The notes: a model not told the origin generated them from the sequence alone. 64,000 nucleotides of DNA from Sorangium cellulosum (GCF_002950945.1 NZ_CP012673.1:12763501-12827500); one strand, 5' to 3'. Shown: positions 8,144 to 16,894, numbered from the stretch's first letter. Numbers and translations are program-made.

Positions 8144-10336
8144 TTGGGACGCAGCCCGTTGGAACCGAGAGGCGCTGGCGCGCCGCCTTCGCGGCGCGGC
8201 GCAGCGAGCGGCGCGTCGCTCGTAAGGCTGAGCCTGCTGGCAGCAGCGTCGCTCGTGCTGTCCCCCGTGCACGCCGCGGGAGAGCGCGACGCGGGCGCCA
8301 CGACCAGCGCGAGCGCCGCCGGCGCTGCGACCGGCGCGAGCGCCGCCGGCGCTGCGGCGGCGTCCGCTGCGCTTCCGCCGCTCCCGCGCCTCGCTCCGAT
8401 CGCCCGGCCAGAGCCCGATATCGTCGCGATCCGCGAGCTCGATCGCGTGCTCGACCAGATCACCTCGCAGGACGCCCGCTCTCGCGAGAGCGCCCGCGCG
8501 GCGCTCGACGAGCCGATCCCCGGCATCGTCGACGCGGTGCGGCTGCGCGTGCAGGACATCCGTGGCTCGCTCGATCGCGACGCGGCGCCGCGTGTGCTCG
8601 CCGAGGCGCGCCGTGAGGGGCGGAAGGCGCTGAAGGGCGACGACGAGCGCGACGGCAAGAAGAAGGCGGCGGACGCCAAGGCCGACAAAGGGGCGAAGAA
8701 GGACACCAAGGCCGGCGACGCCAAGAAGGACGCCAAGGCCGACAAAGGGGCGAAGAAGGACGCCAAGACCGGCGACGGCGCCAAGAAGGACGCCAAGGCC
8801 GACGGCGCCAAGAAGGACGCCAAGGCCGACGACAAGGAAGAGTCCGAGGGCGACTGGCTGGACTTCATGCTGGCGACGCCGCGGCCACGCGACAGCGCGT
8901 GGCGCGACGTCGTGAAGCTGCTCGCCATGGAGCGGATGCTCGTCGCCGCGGGCACGACGCCGGCCGTGCGCGAGCTCATCGCGCTGCACGCCTACTTCGG
9001 CGAGCTGCTCCGCATCGACCTGCAGAGGCAGATCGCCAAGCTGCGCGACAAGGCCGTCCCCGCGCTGATCGAGGCGCGGCAGCACGACGCGAAGATCGTC
9101 CAGCGATGGGCGAGCAAGCAGCTCGACCTCCTCGGCCGGGCGATCCCCGGCGAGGCGATCGCGTCGAACGACACGCAGATCCTGGCCGACGTGCTCCGCG
9201 CCTACGGCCGCGTCCGCGACGTCGACGCCATGCGCGTGATCCTGAGCTTCTGCAACAGCGATCGCTCGCGGCTGCGAGACGCTGCCCGCGAGGCCATCTC
9301 CGCGATCGGGGAGCCCGGCATCTGGCAGCTCCGCGACGCCTACCTGAACCTGACCGGCGACAAGCCGCCGCGCGACTGGACGTGGGACCGCGTCGCGCGC
9401 GAGCTCTTCGCGACGTACGACCGCGCGCGCCTCGCGGAGGTCTACAAGCTGATGGACGAGGGGGTCGCCGCGGCGAGCGCGAACAAGCTCGCCGAGGCGA
9501 CCGACGCGTTCGACAAGGTGCTCGCCCGCGCGCCGCTCTTCGACAGGCGCAAGGAGATGATCGGCGTCTACGTCGAGCGAGCGAGGTCGCTCGGCGCGGA
9601 CCGGCGCGAGGACGCGCTCGCGATGATGCGCAAGGCGTTGCGCCTCGACCCCACCGGCGAGCAGGCGAAGCAGATCGACGCCGAGATCGCGTACCTGGAG
9701 GGCGTGCTCCTCATCGAGCGCGGCGCGCCGGACAAGTTCGTGCTCGAGCGCGCGCTGGAGCTCGACCCGACCCATGCCGGCGCGAGAGAGGCGCTGGCGT
9801 CTCTCGCGGACAAGGTCGCCGAGCGGAAGAGCCACACGAGCCGCCACGTCGCTGCGGGAGCGGTGGGCCTCGCGGCGCTGCTGGCGATGGTCATCATCGC
9901 CCGCCGCCGGAGCGACCCGGCGCCCTCTGCAAGGCAGCAAGGCGCCCCGCCTGCCCATCCGCCGACGTCCCCCGGACCGCCGCCGCCGTCGTCCCCGCTG
10001 CCGCCGTCGCCGCCCGGACCGCTGCCGCGCGCTGCGCAAGCGCCTGCGTTGCCGAGCGACCGCTCCGCCCCCGCGGAGCCGCAAGCACCTGCTGCGCCTA
10101 CGCCGGCGCCTGCCCTGCCGAGCGATCCCGCCGCGCCGGCTGAGCCGCCGAAGGACGCCGCGCCGGCTGAGCCGCCGAAGGACGCCGCGCCGGCTGAGCC
10201 GCCGAAGGACGCCGCGCCGGCTGAGCCGCCGAAGGACGCCGCGCCGGCTGAGCCGCCGAAGGACGCCGCGCCGGCTGAGCCGCTGGCGTCTTCTGCGCCT
10301 GTACCCGGATCGCCGAGGCAGGACGGCGCCTCCTGA
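8144..10336 (+). CDS. Secreted or membrane-anchored repeat protein with TPR-like region and Pro-rich tail
   Basis: About 730 residues. The best start is TTG 8144, just behind GAGGGA and 6 bp after the acyP stop; it gives a signal-like segment (LSLLAAASLVLSPVHA) near residues 29-44. TTG 8159 is a second option. After an Ala-rich stretch comes a Lys/Ala/Asp block (about 170-230) built on KKDAKAD and DKGAKKDAK. A helical HEAT/TPR-like region of about 350 residues follows, with a clear TPR-like part (EATDAFDKVLARAP; ALRLDPTGEQAKQ). A hydrophobic helix (AAGAVGLAALLAMVIIA) precedes a Pro-rich tail with five AAPAEPPKD repeats. Topology suggests periplasmic helical repeats anchored in the inner membrane. 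The function is unknown; it is probably a scaffold. Confidence 0.82.
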   Translation: MGRSPLEPRGAGAPPSRRGAASGASLVRLSLLAAASLVLSPVHAAGERDAGATTSASAAGAATGASAAGAAAASAALPPLPRLAPIARPEPDIVAIRELDRVLDQITSQDARSRESARAALDEPIPGIVDAVRLRVQDIRGSLDRDAAPRVLAEARREGRKALKGDDERDGKKKAADAKADKGAKKDTKAGDAKKDAKADKGAKKDAKTGDGAKKDAKADGAKKDAKADDKEESEGDWLDFMLATPRPRDSAWRDVVKLLAMERMLVAAGTTPAVRELIALHAYFGELLRIDLQRQIAKLRDKAVPALIEARQHDAKIVQRWASKQLDLLGRAIPGEAIASNDTQILADVLRAYGRVRDVDAMRVILSFCNSDRSRLRDAAREAISAIGEPGIWQLRDAYLNLTGDKPPRDWTWDRVARELFATYDRARLAEVYKLMDEGVAAASANKLAEATDAFDKVLARAPLFDRRKEMIGVYVERARSLGADRREDALAMMRKALRLDPTGEQAKQIDAEIAYLEGVLLIERGAPDKFVLERALELDPTHAGAREALASLADKVAERKSHTSRHVAAGAVGLAALLAMVIIARRRSDPAPSARQQGAPPAHPPTSPGPPPPSSPLPPSPPGPLPRAAQAPALPSDRSAPAEPQAPAAPTPAPALPSDPAAPAEPPKDAAPAEPPKDAAPAEPPKDAAPAEPPKDAAPAEPPKDAAPAEPLASSAPVPGSPRQDGAS
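8655..8835 (+). repeat. Lys/Ala/Asp-rich coding repeats
   Basis: Imperfect in-frame repeats of 18-36 bases inside the TPR-like membrane protein gene, encoding variants of KKDAKAD and DKGAKKDAK. Highly charged and probably disordered. Confidence 0.75.
10136..10285 (+). repeat. 27-bp tandem repeat, five copies plus a partial copy
   Basis: Units start at 10136, 10163, 10190, 10217 and 10244, are near-identical, and encode the nonapeptide PAEPPKDAA; a partial sixth begins at 10271. It lies in the C-terminal tail of the membrane protein. Such arrays vary in copy number by slippage. Confidence 0.9.
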
Positions 10337-10370
10337 GGACGGCACCTCACAAGGTGCGCCGACAAAACAA

Positions 10371-10410
10371 ACACGCCGGGGAGCAACAAGTGCTCTCCCG
10401 GCGTGTCTTT
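10371..10410. terminator. Bidirectional intrinsic terminator between convergent genes
   Basis: ACACGCCGGGGAGCA (10371-10385) pairs with TGCTCTCCCGGCGTGT (10391-10406) with one bulged base and a 5-base loop. CTTT follows on the plus strand, and on the minus strand the stem is followed by a U-rich TTTGTTTTGTC. It closes both the plus-strand membrane-protein gene and the ribosomal cluster after rplQ. Confidence 0.88.
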
Positions 10411-10448
10411 ACGCACGCTGGCGCCACGGGGCGCCAGCGCTCGTCAGC

Positions 10449-10967
10449 TCAGCCAGCGGTCGTCGCCGGAGCGGCCGGCTCCGCCGTCGCCACCGGCTCG
10501 GCGGCCTGCGCGGGCTCGTCCGCCAGCGGGGGCGCGTCGATGAACTCGATGAGGCTCATCGGCGCGCTGTCACCGCGACGCGGCCCGAGCTTGATGATCC
10601 GCGTGTAACCGCCCGGCCGCCCCTCGAAGCGCTTGGAGAGGTCGATCATCACCTTGGCGATGATGTCCACCTTCTTGCCGTCGGTCGCGACGCCCCAGCG
10701 AGGAATGTAGCTGCCCACGAGCCGCTCGGCGTGGAGCCGACGCGCGCGGTCGCTGGGGCTCAGCTCCCCGTGCTGGGTGTACGCGACCTTGCCAAGGCGC
10801 GTCGCCTTCGTGATGAGCCGCTCGGCGACCCGACGCAGCTCCTTCGCCTTGGCGTCGGTCGTCTCGATCCGCTCGTGGGTGATCAGGTTCGCCGTCAGGT
10901 TGCGAAGCATCGCCCTGCGGCTGGAGGTATCCCGACCAAACTGCCTGCCCGCTTTCTTGTGACGCAT
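10449..10967 (-). CDS. rplQ: 50S ribosomal protein L17 with C-terminal tail
   Basis: 172 residues against about 120-130 in most bacteria. The N-terminal core is typical (MRHKKAGRQFGRDTSSRRAM; NLTANLITHERIETT). The last 35-40 residues are Ala/Pro/Glu-rich and probably disordered. L17 binds 23S rRNA near the exit tunnel. It is the last gene of the alpha block, directly after rpoA (20 bp), and is followed by the strong terminator at 10371-10410. Confidence 0.97.
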   Translation of the reverse strand: MRHKKAGRQFGRDTSSRRAMLRNLTANLITHERIETTDAKAKELRRVAERLITKATRLGKVAYTQHGELSPSDRARRLHAERLVGSYIPRWGVATDGKKVDIIAKVMIDLSKRFEGRPGGYTRIIKLGPRRGDSAPMSLIEFIDAPPLADEPAQAAEPVATAEPAAPATTAG

Positions 10968-10987
10968 GACGTTCCCTCAGTACCGAC

Positions 10988-12028
10988 TCACGCCTGCGCC
11001 TGCTGCGCCTTCCAGCGCTCGAGGAGCTGCGGCCAGTTGTCGATCTTCATCCCGAGCGAGAGCCCCATGTTCGCGAGGATCTCTTTGATTTCCTTCAGCG
11101 ACTTGCGACCGAAGTTCTTGGTCTTGAGCATGTCCTGCTCCGTCCGCTGCACGAGCTCGCCGATGAGCGTGATGTTCGCGTTCTGCAGGCAGTTCGCGGA
11201 GCGAACGCTGAGCTCGAGCTCCTCGACGGAACGGAACAGGTTCTCGTTGAGCGGCTCATCGTCGCTCATCACCGCCTGGTAGCTCGTCTCCTCGCTCTCC
11301 TCGAAGTTGACCCAGATGGAGAGCTGCTCCTTCAGGATCTTCGCAGCGAAGGCGACCGCATCCGCCGGCGACACGGAGCCGTTGGTCCAGACTTCCAGCG
11401 TGAGCTTGTCGTAGTCGGTCACCTGCCCGACGCGGGCGTTCTGCACGGTGTAGTTCACCTTGCGGATGGGCGAGAACAGCGCGTCGATGGGGATCGTCCC
11501 GATCGGCATCGTCGGCGTCTTGTTCCGCTCGGCGGGCACGTAGCCGCGGCCCACGTTGACCGTGAGCTCCATCGCGAGCGGGCCCTTCTTGTCGAGCACC
11601 GCGATGAGGTGGTCGGGGTTGAGCACCGACAGCCCCTCGACCAGCTGGATGTCGCGCGCGTACACGGGCCCGGGCCCCTCGCGGTCGATCCGCACCGAGT
11701 ACGTCTTCGGCGTGGCCGCCTTGAAGACGACCTCCTTCACGTTGAGGATGATGTCGCTCACGTCCTCGACGACGTCGGGCACGGTCGTGAACTCGTGCAG
11801 CGCCCCCTCGATGCGGATGGCCGTCGCGGCCGCCCCCTGGAGGGAGGAGAGCAGCACCCGGCGCAGCGAGTTGCCGATCGTGATGCCGAAGCCACGCTCC
11901 AGCGGCTCGCACGTGAACTTGGCGTAGAACTGGGTCCCGCTCTCAGCGTCGATCGAGATGCCCTTGGGGCGGATGAGATCGCGCCAGTTCCGGGCGATCA
12001 TCGTGAGGTTCGGGTTGTTCATCGTCAT
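10988..12028 (-). CDS. rpoA: RNA polymerase alpha subunit
   Basis: 346 residues. The N-terminal assembly domain shows EPLERGFGITIGNSLRRVLL, and the C-terminal domain, which contacts UP elements and activators, includes ELELSVRSANCLQNANI and KNFGRKSLKEIKE. ATG 12028 is preceded by AAGGAG at 6-base spacing. A gap of 205 bp separates it from rpsD and carries a hairpin (12177-12204), so an internal promoter or regulatory RNA is possible. Confidence 0.98.
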   Translation of the reverse strand: MTMNNPNLTMIARNWRDLIRPKGISIDAESGTQFYAKFTCEPLERGFGITIGNSLRRVLLSSLQGAAATAIRIEGALHEFTTVPDVVEDVSDIILNVKEVVFKAATPKTYSVRIDREGPGPVYARDIQLVEGLSVLNPDHLIAVLDKKGPLAMELTVNVGRGYVPAERNKTPTMPIGTIPIDALFSPIRKVNYTVQNARVGQVTDYDKLTLEVWTNGSVSPADAVAFAAKILKEQLSIWVNFEESEETSYQAVMSDDEPLNENLFRSVEELELSVRSANCLQNANITLIGELVQRTEQDMLKTKNFGRKSLKEIKEILANMGLSLGMKIDNWPQLLERWKAQQAQA

Positions 12029-12176
12029 GACGTTCTCCTTCCTTCATGAGGTTTGCGCGGAGGTCTCACGCCGCGGCCGCACTCGACCGGTCCGGCGCCG
12101 CCTCCTGCCCGCATCCTTGGCTCCTAAGCACCCGCGCCTGCCGCAGGCCAGCGACGCCGAGGGGAGCCCGCAACGA

Positions 12177-12204
12177 GCGAGCGCACCCCGAGAGGTGCGC
12201 TCGC
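12177..12204. promoter_or_regulatory. 11-bp hairpin in the rpsD-rpoA gap
   Basis: GCGAGCGCACC (12177-12187) pairs perfectly with GGTGCGCTCGC (12194-12204) around a 6-base loop. No U-tract follows on the minus strand. Its place between rpsD and rpoA makes it a candidate attenuator or processing site; S4 is the known autoregulator of alpha operons in some bacteria, but a role here is inference. Confidence 0.5.
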
Positions 12205-12234
12205 GCGCCGCGCTCCTCCGCGCCGCCCTCGCGC

Positions 12235-12864
12235 TCAGCGCGAGTAGTACTCGACGACGAGCTGCTCGCGGATCTCCGGCTCGTTCAGATCCTCGCGGAT
12301 CGGAGCGCCCTTGACCGCGCCGGTGAACGCCTGGCGATCCACGTCGATCCAGCTCGCGACCGGGCGCTTGTCCGCGCCCCCGATCGACGCGAGGACGCTC
12401 TTGAACTTGCGCGCCCCCTCGGTCAGGTCGATCCGGTCGCCGGTCCGGACCACGTAGCTCGGGATGTCCAGCCGCTTGCCGTTCACGTGGACGTGCCCGT
12501 GCCGGACAAGCTGGCGCGCCTCGGCGCGGGACGAGCCGAAGCCCATCCGGTGCACCACGTTGTCGAGGCGCCGCTCGAGCAGCGCGAGCATCTCCTCGCC
12601 CGTCCGGCCCTTGCGCCGGTTGGCTTCCTGGAAGTACCCGCTGAACTGCCGCTCAAGCACGCCGTAGATGCGGCGCACCTTCTGCTTCTCGCGCAGGCGC
12701 ACCGCGTACTCGCTCAGCTTGATGCGACCCTGGCCGTGCTGGCCGGGCGGGTACGGGCGCCGCGTGTACGCGCACTTCTCGGTGTAGCAGCGCTCACCCT
12801 TGAGGTAGAGCTTCATCCCCTCGCGGCGGCAGAGCTTGCAGACCGGACCAATGTAGCGAGCCAT
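12235..12864 (-). CDS. rpsD: 30S ribosomal protein S4, zinc-ribbon form
   Basis: 209 residues. A primary 16S rRNA binder and assembly initiator. The N-terminus carries four Cys (C9, C12, C26, C31) in the spacing of the zinc-binding S4 form. The S4 RNA-binding domain includes RLDNVVHRMGFGSSRAEARQ and VRHGHVHVNGKRLDIPSY. Stop and start are unambiguous, and the gene lies 11 bp after rpsK. Confidence 0.98.
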   Translation of the reverse strand: MARYIGPVCKLCRREGMKLYLKGERCYTEKCAYTRRPYPPGQHGQGRIKLSEYAVRLREKQKVRRIYGVLERQFSGYFQEANRRKGRTGEEMLALLERRLDNVVHRMGFGSSRAEARQLVRHGHVHVNGKRLDIPSYVVRTGDRIDLTEGARKFKSVLASIGGADKRPVASWIDVDRQAFTGAVKGAPIREDLNEPEIREQLVVEYYSR

Positions 12865-12875
12865 CGTGAATTACC

Positions 12876-13286
12876 TCAAACCCTGCGCCGCTTCGGCGGC
12901 CGGCAACCGTTGTGGGGGATCGGCGTGACGTCGCGGATCAGCGTCACCTTGAAGCCAGCGGTCTGGAGCGCACGGAGCGCGCTCTCGCGCCCGGCGCCCG
13001 GTCCCTTCACGAACACGGCGACCGATCGCATCCCGTGCTCCTGGGCGCGACGCGCGGCCTCTTCCGCGGCCAGCTGCGCGGCGAACGGCGTGGACTTGCG
13101 CGACCCCTTGAAGCCGCGGGCGCCAGCCGACGACCACGCGATCGCGTTGCCGTTGATGTCGGTGATCGTCACGACCGTGTTGTTGAAGGTCGACTGAATG
13201 TGCGCGATGCCCGCGGAGACATTCTTTTTGACCTTCTTCTTCTGCTTGGCCTTGGTGTTGGTGGCAGCCGTCTTCGCTTGCGCCAT
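12876..13286 (-). CDS. rpsK: 30S ribosomal protein S11
   Basis: 136 residues. A component of the 30S platform and mRNA exit site. A Lys-rich N-terminus (KQKKKVKKNVSAG) leads to the conserved AHIQSTFNNTVVTITD core and the basic C-terminus NGCRPPKRRRV. It lies between rpsM and rpsD as in other bacteria. Confidence 0.98.
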   Translation of the reverse strand: MAQAKTAATNTKAKQKKKVKKNVSAGIAHIQSTFNNTVVTITDINGNAIAWSSAGARGFKGSRKSTPFAAQLAAEEAARRAQEHGMRSVAVFVKGPGAGRESALRALQTAGFKVTLIRDVTPIPHNGCRPPKRRRV

Positions 13287-13306
13287 GGCGTCCTAATCCC
13301 CGCTCG

Positions 13307-13687
13307 TCACTTCGTAGCGGCAGGACGCCGCTGCAACATGCCCTTGCGCGGACCCTTCCGGGTGCGCGCGTTCGTATGCGTCCTCTGCCCGTTCGCCGGG
13401 AGGCCGCGCCGGTGCCGGAGCCCCCGGTAGCAGCCGAGGTCCATGAGCCGCTTGATGTTGAGCTGCACCTCGCGCCGCAGGTCACCCTCGACCTTGTACT
13501 CGGTGTCCAGGAGATCGCGGATCGCCTTCACCTCAGCGTCGCTGAGCTCCTCGACCCGCTTGTTCTCCGGGATGTTGGCTCGCTCGCAAATTTGCAGAGC
13601 GAGCGTGCGCCCGATGCCGTACAGGTACGGCAGGGCATAGGCGATATGCTTCCGACGCGGGAGATCAACACCAGCGATACGAGCCAT
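13307..13687 (-). CDS. rpsM: 30S ribosomal protein S13
   Basis: 126 residues. Located at the 30S head, contacting the P-site tRNA and the subunit bridges. It starts MARIAGVDLPRRKHIAYAL and ends in the basic tail typical of S13 (RTHTNARTRKGPRKG). It follows rpmJ after about 40 bp. Confidence 0.98.
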   Translation of the reverse strand: MARIAGVDLPRRKHIAYALPYLYGIGRTLALQICERANIPENKRVEELSDAEVKAIRDLLDTEYKVEGDLRREVQLNIKRLMDLGCYRGLRHRRGLPANGQRTHTNARTRKGPRKGMLQRRPAATK

Positions 13688-13729
13688 GGTTACTCCAAAC
13701 CAAACGGGGGCGGGCTTCCGCCGAAAGAG

Positions 13730-13846
13730 CTAGTTCCCCTGGCGCTGCTTGTGGCGGGGGTTCTCGCAGATGATCCGAACGACACCACGCCGCCGCACCA
13801 CCTTGCACTTGTCGCAGATCTTCTTGACGCTCGGGCGCACCTTCAC
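13730..13846 (-). CDS. rpmJ: 50S ribosomal protein L36, zinc-ribbon form
   Basis: 38 residues, too short for many gene finders. It starts at GTG 13846 behind GGAGG at 6-base spacing. The sequence begins MKVRPSVKKICDKCKVVRR; the zinc ligands are the two Cys of CDKC, the later Cys and the His in CENPRH. It sits between infA and rpsM, its usual place. Confidence 0.95.
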   Translation of the reverse strand: MKVRPSVKKICDKCKVVRRRGVVRIICENPRHKQRQGN

Positions 13847-13874
13847 GGGGAGCCTCCAGATTCCTCAAAAGATG

Positions 13875-14126
13875 TTACTTGTGCCGGTACGTGATCCGGC
13901 CCCGGCTCGGGTCGTACGGCGAGACCTCGACGGTCACGCGATCGCCCGGTAGGATCTTGATGTAGTACTGCCGCATCCGCCCGCTGATGGTAGCGAGGAC
14001 GCCCAGGCCGTTGTCCGCCTTGACGCGGAACATCGCGTTCGGCAGGGCTTCCTGAACCACGCCGTCGAACTCGAGCTTGTCGCCCTTCGGTTCTTTCGGC
14101 GGTCTGGTCTGTTTCGTTCGCCTCAT
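13875..14126 (-). CDS. infA: Translation initiation factor IF-1
   Basis: 83 residues, about ten more than usual because of a basic N-terminal extension (MRRTKQTRPPKEPKG). The S1/OB-fold core follows: EALPNAMFRVKADNG, ISGRMRQYYIKILPGDRV and DPSRGRITYRHK. ATG 14126 overlaps the adk stop codon (ATGA), so the two are translationally coupled. IF-1 blocks the 30S A site during initiation. Confidence 0.96.
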   Translation of the reverse strand: MRRTKQTRPPKEPKGDKLEFDGVVQEALPNAMFRVKADNGLGVLATISGRMRQYYIKILPGDRVTVEVSPYDPSRGRITYRHK

Positions 14127-14767
14127 TCTCCACCCGAGCTTGGTCGGCCGAGGACCGACAGCACCCTCTGCGTGACTTCTTCTGGCTTCCCGACGCCGTC
14201 GACACGATGGAGAAGCTTCTTCTCCTCGTAGAACGGCAGCAGGGCAGCCGTCATGGCCTCGTACGCGTCGAGGCGCATGCCGACAGCTTCGGGCCGGTCG
14301 TCGGCCCGATGCTCAAGCTCCGCACCGGGGGGCGGGGGATTATAGACAAGGTGATAGATCTGTCCACTGCCTTTGTCAGTCCGGCGGTGGATCAGGCGCT
14401 CCTCGAGGAGCGAGCGCGGAACATCCAGCTGGATCACCGCGTCGATACGACGTCCGCCCTGGCTGGCAAGCAGCTGGTCGAGCGCCTCGGCCTGGGGCAC
14501 GGTCCTCGGGAATCCGTCCAGAAGGAACCCGCGGCCGCAGTCGGGCTCGACCGTGCGGCGGGCGATGAGCCCGATAACGGCCTCATCCGGCAGCAGTCCA
14601 CCGGAGTCCATGATGTCCAGGTACCGCTTCTCGAGCGTGCCGGCCCGCTTGGCCGCGCGCAGCATGTCACCGGTCGAGATCTGCGGGATGCCGTAGCGTT
14701 CGCACAGCAGCTTCGCCTGCGTACCCTTCCCAGCGCCAGGAGGACCCACCAGAAGCAAGATCATCAT
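14123..14767 (-). CDS. adk: Adenylate kinase
   Basis: 214 residues. Catalyses ATP + AMP = 2 ADP. P-loop GPPGAGKGTQAKLL at residues 8-21, AMP-binding STGDMLRAAK, and a long-form LID with HLVYNPPPPG without the four Cys of zinc-type enzymes. Genes map or another peptidase, often present between secY and infA, are absent here. It is 7 bp after secY. Confidence 0.97.
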   Translation of the reverse strand: MMILLLVGPPGAGKGTQAKLLCERYGIPQISTGDMLRAAKRAGTLEKRYLDIMDSGGLLPDEAVIGLIARRTVEPDCGRGFLLDGFPRTVPQAEALDQLLASQGGRRIDAVIQLDVPRSLLEERLIHRRTDKGSGQIYHLVYNPPPPGAELEHRADDRPEAVGMRLDAYEAMTAALLPFYEEKKLLHRVDGVGKPEEVTQRVLSVLGRPSSGGE

Positions 14768-14774
14768 GCTCTCC

Positions 14775-16103
14775 TCACGCTTCCGGAAGCCGGCGTCCCC
14801 GGATACGGCTGGCGCCGGGGCCCGTCAGGCCCTCGTAGCTCCGCGTGATCAGGTGCGCCTCCAGCTGGTTCACGGTGTCGAGCGCGACGCCGACGACGAT
14901 CATGAGCGACGTCCCTCCGAAGCCAAACGGGACCCGCAGCAGGTTGCCGACGATCGAGGGGACCACACACACCGCGGCGACGTAGAGCGCGCCGCCGAAC
15001 GTGATCCGCTGGATCACCCGGTGGATGTAGTCCGCCGTCTGCTTGCCTGGGCGAATCCCGGGGATGTTTGCCTGCTGCTTCTTCAGGTTCTCGGCGACGT
15101 CCACCGGCTGGAACGTGACGTTCGTGTAGAAGAAGCAGAAGAAGATGATGAGCAGCGCGTAGCCGGTGTTGAAGATCCAGTCCCCGCGGTTGATGATGGC
15201 CTGGATCTTGTCGGCGCCTGGGACCTCCATGTTCGCCAGCGTCGCCGGGAACATCAGGAGCGACGACGCGAAGATGGGGGGGATGGTCCCGGCGGTGTTC
15301 ACCTTGAGCGGCAGGTGCGCTGTCTGGCCGCCGTAGACACGGCGGCCGACCTGACGCCGCGAGTACACGATCGGGATCTGACGCCTTCCGTTCTCGAAGA
15401 ACGCGATGACCCCGATGACCAGCACGATGAACGCGACGATCGCGGCCATGTTGAGCGGCTGCAGATCGCCCGCGTTCGTCGAGAAGTAGTTCCCGATCTC
15501 CTGCGGGATGCCCGTGATGATGCTCGCGAAGATCAGGAGCGAGACGCCGTTCGAGACGCCGCGCTCGGTGATCTGCTCGCCGACCCACATCAGGAACGCG
15601 GTCCCGGTCGTCAGCGTGATGACCGTCATCAGCTGGAAGCCGATGCCGGGGGTGTTCACGATGCCGGCCCCCGTCTCGCTGCTCGACAGGCCCTCCAGCA
15701 TCTTCGCGATCGAGAAGGCCTGGAACAGGGAGAGCGCGACCGTGCCGTACCGCGTGTACTGGTCGAGCCTGCGGCGCCCCTGCTCGCCTTCCTTCCGCAG
15801 CTCGTCGATGGGCTTATAGACCATGCCCATCAGCTGCATGATGATCGACGCCGAGATGTACGGCATGATCCCGAGCGCGAAGATCGACAGGTTCTCGAGC
15901 GCGCCGCCGGAGAACATGTTGAGGAAGCTCAGGAGCCCGCCCGACTGCTTCGCGACGTACTGTCGCATCGCGTTCCGGTCGACACCGGGGGTCGTCACGA
16001 AGACACCGACCCGGTAGACGGCGAGCATCACCAGCGTGAAGATGACGCGCCGCCGGAGCTCGGGGATCTTGTGGAAGTTGGTGATTCCCGCGAGGCTGGC
16101 CAT
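14775..16103 (-). CDS. secY: Protein translocase subunit SecY
   Basis: 442 residues and ten predicted membrane helices, forming the SecYEG channel. Recognisable parts are the N-terminal KIPELRRRVIFTLVMLAVYR, the plug-helix region after it, and loops with GRRVYGGQTAHLPLKVN and PGIRPGKQTADYI. It lies between rplO and adk, as in most spc operons. Confidence 0.98.
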   Translation of the reverse strand: MASLAGITNFHKIPELRRRVIFTLVMLAVYRVGVFVTTPGVDRNAMRQYVAKQSGGLLSFLNMFSGGALENLSIFALGIMPYISASIIMQLMGMVYKPIDELRKEGEQGRRRLDQYTRYGTVALSLFQAFSIAKMLEGLSSSETGAGIVNTPGIGFQLMTVITLTTGTAFLMWVGEQITERGVSNGVSLLIFASIITGIPQEIGNYFSTNAGDLQPLNMAAIVAFIVLVIGVIAFFENGRRQIPIVYSRRQVGRRVYGGQTAHLPLKVNTAGTIPPIFASSLLMFPATLANMEVPGADKIQAIINRGDWIFNTGYALLIIFFCFFYTNVTFQPVDVAENLKKQQANIPGIRPGKQTADYIHRVIQRITFGGALYVAAVCVVPSIVGNLLRVPFGFGGTSLMIVVGVALDTVNQLEAHLITRSYEGLTGPGASRIRGRRLPEA

Positions 16104-16148
16104 GGGCGATCCTGGACTTTGGCTTGAGGGGGTGCGCCTGCGCGCTGG

Positions 16149-16640
16149 CTAGGACGACGAGGAGCTGGACGAGCTGTCCTGGGCGGCGGGCGCCGCGAGC
16201 ACGACCGCCTTGCCGCCCGCCTTCTCGATCTTCTCGATCGCTCCCTTGGAGAAGCGATGCGCGGTCACCGTGAGCTTCTTCGTGAGCTCGCCGCTGCCGA
16301 GGACCTTCAGGACGTCGAACCGACCCTGCACGAGGCGGCTCTCCCGGAGCGCCGTCACGTCGACCTGAGCGCCGTCGTCGAACGCCTCGAGGTCGCCGAC
16401 GTTGACGTTGACCACGACGTCCGCGAGCGGGTTGCGGAAGCCGCGCTTCGGGAGGCGCCGCTGGATCGGCGTCTGGCCACCCTGGAAGTGCTTCTTGTTG
16501 ATGTTGCCGCCCGCCCGCGCCTTCTGCCCTTTTTGTCCGCGTCCAGCGGTCTTGCCGACGCCGGACCCCACGCCGCGGCCAACGCGGAGTCTCTTCGTGA
16601 CGGCGCCTTCGGGGGCCTGGAGCTTAGAGAGGATGTCCAT
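16149..16640 (-). CDS. rplO: 50S ribosomal protein L15 with poly-Ser C-terminus
   Basis: 163 residues against about 145. The glycine-rich N-terminus has KRLRVGRGVGSGVGKTAGRG, then GGQTPIQRRLPKRGF. The protein ends in a run of eight Ser after AAPAAQD, an unusual tail for L15. L15 is a late-assembly 23S rRNA binder. Confidence 0.97.
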   Translation of the reverse strand: MDILSKLQAPEGAVTKRLRVGRGVGSGVGKTAGRGQKGQKARAGGNINKKHFQGGQTPIQRRLPKRGFRNPLADVVVNVNVGDLEAFDDGAQVDVTALRESRLVQGRFDVLKVLGSGELTKKLTVTAHRFSKGAIEKIEKAGGKAVVLAAPAAQDSSSSSSSS

Positions 16641-16690
16641 GTTTCACACTTCCGTACGCGGCAACTCCGCTGGAATGACAGTCTTGCGTC

Positions 16691-16894
16691 TCAGGACTTG
16701 GACGAGGCGGCCTCGTCGGCGACCTCCTCCACCTCGACGAGGTGGAGGACCTTCTTCACCATGCCACGGAACGACGGCGTGTTCGCGACGACCACCTCGG
16801 AGCCCGGGCCGCGGAGGCCGAGCCCCTTGATGATCTTGCGCGTGTGCTCGACCGTGCCGATGGTGCTGGCCTTCTGGCGAACGCGGAGCTTCAC
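16691..16894 (-). CDS. rpmD: 50S ribosomal protein L30
   Basis: 67 residues with the short bacterial L30 core (LRVRQKASTIGT; TRKIIKGLGLRGPGS; FRGMVKKVLHLVEVEE) plus a small acidic/Ser tail. ATG 16894 overlaps the rpsE stop by 4 bp (ATGA). Confidence 0.96.
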   Translation of the reverse strand: MKLRVRQKASTIGTVEHTRKIIKGLGLRGPGSEVVVANTPSFRGMVKKVLHLVEVEEVADEAASSKS

